Of a stretch of 64,000 nucleotides of DNA, positions 59,601 to 64,000 are shown one piece after another. Below the pieces are notes generated by a model, which worked only from the letters and a program-made list of their open reading frames with translations, searched no databases and was not told the origin of the DNA. Within the stretch, counting starts at the first letter, position 1. Every line of letters begins with the position of its first letter. Source of the stretch: Trichaptum fuscoviolaceum (Eukaryota > Basidiomycota > Agaricomycetes > Hymenochaetales > Trichaptaceae). The stretch lies in NCBI GenBank assembly GCA_910574455.1, contig CAJSYZ010000005.1, positions 7,626,001-7,690,000 of the forward strand, in the 5' to 3' direction. The position numbers and the translations under genes were made by a program.

Positions 59601-60687
59601 GCCTTTCGGATTCAACTTTCGAGAAAACGTCGGCAAACTCACGGAATTCGGGGGGAACTAGTTCTTCGAAGGTTTTCTCGCCTTCCTTCACCGCAGACTT
59701 CTCAGCGATGGCCTGGGAGTGGGTGTACGAGGCGGCAATTTTGTACGCGAAATGGTCGTCCGTCGTGACGAAGTAGGATTCGGCGTCGTGGTACTGGTCC
59801 CAATATTTTTCTGAGTACCGAAATCCCGGTGGGACAGCTTCCCATTCGGCCTGGGTCCTGTCGGGCCCCCAGGGGGTCTCGACTTCTTCTGCTATGGCGA
59901 GGCGGGGAAGCGGGACCAGGCGTTGCTGGTTGTCACACTGAGGCGGGCAGCGGTTGAGATCGACCACATCGTTGGTCCAGTCAATGGTTGGGTTATGGTG
60001 CCGCAACCAGTCGATCCCCATGATAATATCGTTGTTGCCAATATCCGCGACGGCCATGGTCAACTGTTCTAAGTGTCCCTTCATCTCGACGTTGAGGACT
60101 ACTTCCTTGGTGATGCGTCCAATCGCGTTCGGGGAATTGTCTGCGTTGCGCAAAAGTATCGGGATTACCAAGTCCCGGGTCTGGAGTCCGTGTCGCGAAA
60201 CGTAGCGGGAATTTATAAAAGTTCCCGACGCACCGCTGTCTAACATTACTGTGGCTAAGGCATCCGTTTTTCCGTCGCTAACCTGTACCGGGAACTTCAA
60301 ATGTCGTCGAAGACGACGGTCTATTGTAGAGATGGTTAAATACAAGGGACCATTATTAAGAGAGTTCTTCGGCCACAAGGGCGGTTGGGTCGTATAGGGC
60401 GCGACTGAGCAATACGACCCTACTGAAAATCCGCTGGGGGCGGGGCTTCGGGATTGTGGACGTTCTTGGCGGCGGGCGTCATGGCGGCGAATGCGTTCTG
60501 TAGCACGGACTGCTGCACATTCTGGACGTACTGTTCCGCCATACGTTTGAGCGTTTCTTCGAACGACTGGAGCGCGGGGGGCGATGGGCTTGACGGGGAC
60601 GTGGATTTCGTAGCCTTTAGGTTTCGGGTTGGCGGTCGCGTTGGGCAATCGCTCACCAAATGGTCTTTCTCTCCGCAGTAGTAGCAT
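56500..60687 (-). CDS. pol: Ty3/Gypsy pol polyprotein with chromodomain
   Basis: Single 1395-codon frame in the -1 frame relative to gag and overlapping its last 268 bp, so it is probably reached by frameshifting; the first codons are not a real start. Protease DSGASG at about 150; reverse transcriptase with FGLTNAPATFQ and YLDD at 533-536; RNase H with ECDASDFATGAV (D682); integrase zinc-binding His904, His911, Cys941, Cys944; integrase core D974, D1034, E1070 (SDRGPQF, YHPQTDGQTE); GDKVWLEATN module; chromodomain YEVEEVLDARRFRRRFEYLV with WKGYSSAEDTWIP at 1263-1297. All key catalytic residues are present. The frame runs about 49 codons past the polypurine tract into the 3' LTR before stopping. 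Confidence 0.95.
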   Translation of the reverse strand: MLLLRRERPFGERLPNATANPKPKGYEIHVPVKPIAPRAPVVRRNAQTYGGTVRPECAAVRATERIRRHDARRQERPQSRSPAPSGFSVGSYCSVAPYTTQPPLWPKNSLNNGPLYLTISTIDRRLRRHLKFPVQVSDGKTDALATVMLDSGASGTFINSRYVSRHGLQTRDLVIPILLRNADNSPNAIGRITKEVVLNVEMKGHLEQLTMAVADIGNNDIIMGIDWLRHHNPTIDWTNDVVDLNRCPPQCDNQQRLVPLPRLAIAEEVETPWGPDRTQAEWEAVPPGFRYSEKYWDQYHDAESYFVTTDDHFAYKIAASYTHSQAIAEKSAVKEGEKTFEELVPPEFREFADVFSKVESERLPLRKPYDHAIDLEPGKVPPYSKIYPLAPAERDALREFVDENLRKGYIRPSKSPAAAPVFFIKKKDGTLRMVVDYRRLNDITVKNRYPLPLTMELVDALQKAKVFTTLDLRWGYHNVRLKQGDEWKAAFRTQAGHFEPTVMTFGLTNAPATFQHMMNDIFKDLIGVYVIIYLDDLLIFSEDESQHEEHVREVLKRLRENDLFCKPEKCKFKQTSVEYLGMIISQGKVAMDPAKVQAVLDWPTPKKVKDIQAFLGFANFYRRFIRDFSHIVKPLTTLLKKDVRWAWTENQQFAFDYLKRMFTTAPVLMMPDMSRQFIVECDASDFATGAVLSQEGDDGLIHPVAFFSKSLNDAERNYEIYDKELLAIIRALDEWRHYLEGASHKLDIVSDHKNLLYFSESRTLTRRQARWSLFLTRFDFTIRHCPGRLGGKPDAMSRRVDLQPEGEDNTGRTLLTPKMFRLKAIRRGMTQVHGDQALLRRIRKSDQYEDELVDAIELVKSKAPRVLTKELEDWSTKEGLILYQGKVYVPKDETIRRDVVKTYHDSLPAGHPGRWKTFEMVSRNYWWPGMSNFVERYVSGCDTCARTKNRSQRPVGLLQPNEIPQGPWQAISCDFITQLPRSEDYDAIFVVVDRLTKQAHFIPTTSDVDAPETAELFLQHVWKLHGTPRQIISDRGPQFVAQFMKALFSRLGIKGTTSTAYHPQTDGQTERVNQELEQYLRAFIDTRQENWAGLLPMAEFAHNTKAHAATRQSPFALVYGYNPEFTIAPSNGLSTVPAADARLQELQQAQEEARAALEVAAEHMKQHYDQARNEAPQYAVGDKVWLEATNVRRPGARKLLPKRLGPYKVKAKLSDLTYELELPASLKIHPVFHVLLLSPYHEDDIPGRTQPPPPPVEVEGDLEYEVEEVLDARRFRRRFEYLVRWKGYSSAEDTWIPAKDMGNAKAKIRSFYRKHPDAPREVNAIELCDLSKIQAWRPGVAPLEGGNVEIPGSFSHFPHFPAKDPDMSRQSRGENPAIGFPARNLIPESHDPMLT

Positions 60688-61373
60688 AATCCCTTACTCC
60701 TGCGCTCCCGGCGCACCCTGTCAATCTCCATTGCGTTGGGATCCTTCGCCGAGCTTGCGCCCGCAGTCGGGATCGTACGCGGAGCTGAACTAGTGGTGCC
60801 GGGATTGCTTCGGGGCGTAGCCGCTGGCTTCGATACTGGTCCATAGGCGTGTGCGAGCCTTAGCTTCTCGTCCGTCTCGGAAACCCAATTGACGTAGGCA
60901 TCGAATTTCATATCCTTCGCCTCTGTGCTGGCGATGTGCTGGCGAACCTGGTCTTTGAGTCCCTTCCGGAACATGTCGAGGTAGATGACATCCGTTGTCA
61001 CGTCCTTGGGCCACCCGGTGAGGGCTTGGAGGGCACGGAATTGCGACGCAAACTCGGCGACCGTTCCTGTCTGGCGTAGGCGCATCAGCTTGTCGGCTGC
61101 GGCTTTGTCTGCATCGATTTCTCCGTAAGAGGCGCGAAGGGCGGCGAACAGGGCCTCCAGGCTGGCGGCTTCTGGCGGTGTCGGGATGTCCTGGAGTCGA
61201 TCTAGAATGGGTCGTGCCCAGTCTTGCGCCGGTCCCCGCAGTAGCATCAGGGCGAATGCGACCTTGCGGGTTTCGTCCAGCCCCGGATGTTGTCCGAACA
61301 GGTAGAGCTTAATCTGGTGAATCCAGTTTTCCAGCTTGGCTCGTTCGCCTTCGAAGGTGTCGGGAAGTTTCAT
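60420..61373 (-). CDS. gag: Gag of the minus-strand chromovirus, N-terminus lost
   Basis: Capsid/nucleocapsid protein of the retroelement. Visible are the retrotransposon gag core (LENWIHQIKLYLFGQHPG, FALMLLRGPAQDWARPIL, LRQTGTVAEFASQFRALQAL) and a CCHC knuckle CYYCGEKDHLVSDC with correct spacing. The ATG at 61373 is internal: the opposite-strand copy shows the frame continuing upstream through PASPSGGGAGLK and a helical region. Here the continuation stops at 61410, where the LTR of the other element starts. Confidence 0.9.
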   Translation of the reverse strand: MKLPDTFEGERAKLENWIHQIKLYLFGQHPGLDETRKVAFALMLLRGPAQDWARPILDRLQDIPTPPEAASLEALFAALRASYGEIDADKAAADKLMRLRQTGTVAEFASQFRALQALTGWPKDVTTDVIYLDMFRKGLKDQVRQHIASTEAKDMKFDAYVNWVSETDEKLRLAHAYGPVSKPAATPRSNPGTTSSAPRTIPTAGASSAKDPNAMEIDRVRRERRSKGLCYYCGEKDHLVSDCPTRPPTRNLKATKSTSPSSPSPPALQSFEETLKRMAEQYVQNVQQSVLQNAFAAMTPAAKNVHNPEAPPPADFQ

Positions 61374-61410
61374 CTTGAGCCCTGCTCCACCCCCAGACGG
61401 GGAGGCGGGC

Positions 61411-62239
61411 TGTCGAGATCCCGGGCTCCTTTTCTCATTTCCCGCACTTTCCCGCCAAGGATCCCGACATGAGCAGACAATCCCGCGGGGAGAATCCCGC
61501 CATTGGATTCCCCGCGCGAAACCCCTTTCCCGACTCGCACGATCCCCCGCAAGATCCCCCGCTCACGTGACCTATCCCGCACCACCGTCCCGACCACCAT
61601 GCACGCATACACACATTCATTTACGACGACCCGCCACGGCACACGTACATTCACTTATCAACATACGCTCATTAATCCGTTAGTACCTCAAGGTGACGAC
61701 CTGCAACAGTCTGGCATACCTAGTCTGGCTAGTCGCGGCCCCGGACCGGACGCTGACGTCCACGGACAGGCCGTAGCCATCTGGAGAGACGGGATAGACA
61801 TGCCTAGCAGTGCGGTCGTAGCATGTATCGTTTGTAGTAGATAGGTGCGCATTGCGCAAGGACACTTAGCGTAGATTAACTATACAGTCTTTACGAAGTA
61901 GATAAATAGCTGTAGGCATCGTAAGGAGCACCCCACTTTTGACCTCTTGTGGAGTGCTTCCTTAGGTGCGATCTCTCTCTTTTCTCCTGTGTAGTTAGTT
62001 GCGCAATACTTACTTGTGGAGTGCTTCCTTAGGGATCCGCTTACTTGACGTTCAAAGCAGTGAAGAGTCCTAGCTGGCCTTGAGAATCCCGCGACGCGCC
62101 TGGATAGAATCCCGCGCGTTTCCCGCCTGAATTCCCACGCTCGTTCCCAGTCGCGAATCCAGATTCCCGAACGCGGGTTCTTGTCGCGAATTCCAGTTTC
62201 CCGAACTGTTTCCCGCTACAATTCCCGACGGTCGTAACA
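61411..62239 (+). repeat. 5' LTR of the plus-strand chromovirus, 829 bp
   Basis: Begins TGTCGAGATCC and ends GTCGTAACA. Same family as the LTR at 55830-56647, in the opposite orientation. It abuts the truncated gag of the minus-strand element without any spacer. Confidence 0.9.
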
Positions 62240-62328
62240 TTAGGTCAAAAGTCCTGGCTCACCGCCGCTCGGACTCGACACCCTCACGCTCTTTACTTCT
62301 ACCCCCGCACCCGTACCGCCGACCAGCG

Positions 62329-63538
62329 ATGTCATCCCACCAGGAATGGGGAGGACTCGCAGATACCTTCGCTTTCCCGTCCCCGAGCTCCTCGATGGAG
62401 GAAGACAAACTCCAGCCCATCCTTGATCGCCTCGACACCCTCCGAAAAACGCTACTCCAAGTTAGTCAACGAACACAATCAGGTTCAGAACACGGTCGCC
62501 CAGCTCAAGCACGCCAACCAGGCGTTAGAAGCCCAAATCGCGAGCCAGCCCGCCTCCCCGTCTGGGGGCGGAGCAGGGCTCAAGATGAAGCTTCCCGACA
62601 CCTTCGAAGGCGAACGAGCCAAGCTGGAAAACTGGATTCACCAGATTAAGCTCTACCTGTTCGGACAACATCCGGGGCTGGACGAAACCCGCAAGGTCGC
62701 ATTCGCCCTGATGCTACTGCGGGGACCGGCGCAAGACTGGGCACGACCCATTCTAGATCGACTCCAGGACATCCCGACACCGCCAGAAGCCGCCAGCCTG
62801 GAGGCCCTGTTCGCCGCCCTTCGCGCCTCTTACGGAGAAATCGATGCAGACAAAGCCGCAGCCGACAAGCTGATGCGCCTACGCCAGACAGGAACGGTCG
62901 CAGAGTTTGCGTCGCAATTCCGTGCCCTCCAAGCCCTCACCGGGTGGCCCAAGGACGCGACGACGGATGTCATCTACCTCGACATGTTCCGGAAGGGACT
63001 CAAAGACCAGGTTCGCCAGCACATCGCCAGCACAGAGGCGAAGGATATGAAATTCGATGCCTACGTCAACTGGGTTTCCGAGACGGACGAGAAGCTAAGG
63101 CTCGCACACGCCTATGGACCAGTATCAAAGCCAGCGGCTACGCCCCGAAGCAATCCCGGCACCACTAGTTCAGCTCCGCGTACGATCCCGACTGCGGGCG
63201 CAAGCTCGACGAAGGATCCCAACGCGATGGAGATTGACAGGGTGCGCCGGGAGCGCAGGAGTAAGGGACTATGCTACTACTGCGGAGAGAAAGACCATCT
63301 GGTGAGCGATTGCCCAACGCGACCGCCAACCCGAAACCTAAAGGCGACGAAATCCACGTCCCCGTCGAGCCCATCGCCCCCCGCGCTCCAGTCATTCGAA
63401 GAAACGCTCAAACGTATGGCGGAACAGTACGTCCAGAATGTGCAGCAGTCCGTGCTACAGAACGCATTCGCCGCCATGACGCCCGCCGCCAAGAACGTTC
63501 ACAATCCCGAAGCCCCGCCCCCAGCGGATTTTCAGTAG
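62329..63538 (+). pseudogene. gag: Gag of the plus-strand chromovirus, with a frame change
   Basis: The likely start is the ATG at 62329 (MSSHQEWGGLADTFAFPSPS, then KLQPILDRLDTLRKT). The body is in another frame from about 62450 (SKLVNEHNQVQNTVAQLK onward), so a one-base change near the GAAAAACG run at about 62445 breaks the N-terminus. From there the frame is intact to the stop at 63536-63538, including the gag core and the CCHC knuckle CYYCGEKDHLVSDC. Without the full sequence of other family members, a short intron or a recoding site cannot be excluded. Confidence 0.7.
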
Positions 63539-64000
63539 GGTCGTATTGCTCAGTCGCGCCCTATACGACCCAACCGCCCTTGTGGCCGAAGAACTCTCTT
63601 AATAATGGTCCCTTGTATTTAACCATTTCTACAATAGACCGTCGTCTTAGACGACATTTGAAGTTCCCGGTACAGGTTAGCGACGGAAAGACGGATGCCT
63701 TAGCCACAGTAATGTTAGACAGCGGTGCGTCGGGAACTTTCATAAATTCCCGCTACGTTTCGCGACACGGACTCCAGACCCGGGACTTGGTAATCCCGAT
63801 ACTTTTGCGAAACGCAGACAATTCCCCGAACGCGATTGGACGCATCACCAAGGAAGTAGTCCTCAACGTCGAGATGAAGGGACACTTAGAACAGTTGACC
63901 ATGGCCGTCGCGGATATTGGCGACGACGATATTATCATGGGGATCGACTGGTTGGGCACCATAACCCAACCATTGACTGGACCAACGATGTGGTCGATCT
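63539..64000 (+). pseudogene. pol: start of pol (protease) of the plus-strand chromovirus, cut by the window end
   Basis: In the -1 frame relative to gag: GSYCSVAPYTTQPPLW, LKFPVQVSDGKTDALATVMLDSGASGTF and so on, as in the minus-strand copy. At about 63955 the sequence GGTTGGGCACC has one base fewer than the equivalent GGTTGCGGCACC of the other copy, shifting the frame after MGIDWL. The rest of pol is outside the window. The pol frame overlaps the end of gag, so its true upstream limit is before 63539. Confidence 0.75.

Larger units (their letters stand above)
55830..61410 (-). mobile_element. Ty3/Gypsy chromovirus, minus strand, 5' end cut at 61410
   Basis: On the minus strand: truncated gag, pol (protease, reverse transcriptase, RNase H, integrase, chromodomain), polypurine tract TTTGGAGGGGGGTAA, then a 3' LTR. 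The 5' LTR and the gag N-terminus are absent because a related element in the opposite orientation starts at 61411. Chromodomain-bearing Ty3 elements usually insert in heterochromatin. pol is uninterrupted over about 4.2 kb, so the element was young when disrupted. Confidence 0.9.
61411..64000 (+). mobile_element. second copy of the same Ty3/Gypsy chromovirus, plus strand, runs off the window
   Basis: 5' LTR, short leader, gag, then pol into the window edge. gag and protease are nearly identical in protein to the minus-strand copy (for example GWPKDATTDV here against GWPKDVTTDV). It lies inside the gag gene of that copy, so the missing part of the older element should be beyond this element's 3' LTR, outside the window. 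Confidence 0.9.

Noticed and set aside
55830..62239. One retroelement with two LTRs at 55830 and 61411
   Set aside because: The two LTRs are in opposite orientation and the second is followed by its own gag, so they belong to two elements.

Overview
The window is nuclear DNA from a filamentous basidiomycete, most likely an agaricomycete. This is inferred from genes split by many 45-70 bp GT-AG introns with short CTNA-type branch sites, and from its gene content: fungal bestrophins, DUF6533-type membrane proteins, expanded F-box/LRR-like proteins, an omega-class glutathione transferase, and a Ty3 chromovirus with a chromodomain. No bacterial or organellar signature was seen. All gene models below were spliced by eye from reading frame, splice consensus and family alignment; no RNA evidence was available.

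Layout. 0-9.9 kb: a five-exon 3-hydroxyisobutyrate dehydrogenase gene containing an 11-nt exon, then a large Ser/Pro-rich low-complexity protein of unknown function, then about 2 kb of pyrimidine-rich non-coding DNA. 9.9-43 kb: an array of duplicated families. Two bestrophin-like channel genes with the same 12-exon layout lie 20 kb apart. Three DUF6533 genes (24.6, 33.0 and 41.2 kb) and several F-box/LRR-like genes or relics are interspersed with single genes: a beta-trefoil lectin plus von Willebrand A fusion, a carboxymuconolactone decarboxylase, an omega GST and an Apd1/AIM32-type ferredoxin-like protein. A 41-bp perfect inverted repeat bounds an unclassified element at 14.2-15.2 kb. 43-48.8 kb: gene-poor DNA with a decayed PAK/Ste20 kinase and two related copies of its N-terminal segment. 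47.5-55.8 kb: DNA built largely from a small set of short near-palindromic words, surrounding two long helical proteins of unknown family. 55.8-64 kb: two Ty3/Gypsy chromoviruses of one family in opposite orientation, one apparently inserted into the gag gene of the other.

How the genes relate. There is no clear biosynthetic or defence operon-like cluster. The middle of the window looks like a duplication-prone membrane-protein/F-box neighbourhood in which copies are at different stages of decay (changed splice donors, frameshifts, stops). The most unusual DNA is the palindromic-word region and its two orphan genes. One of these genes carries the words inside its coding exons; the other has a single in-frame TGA.
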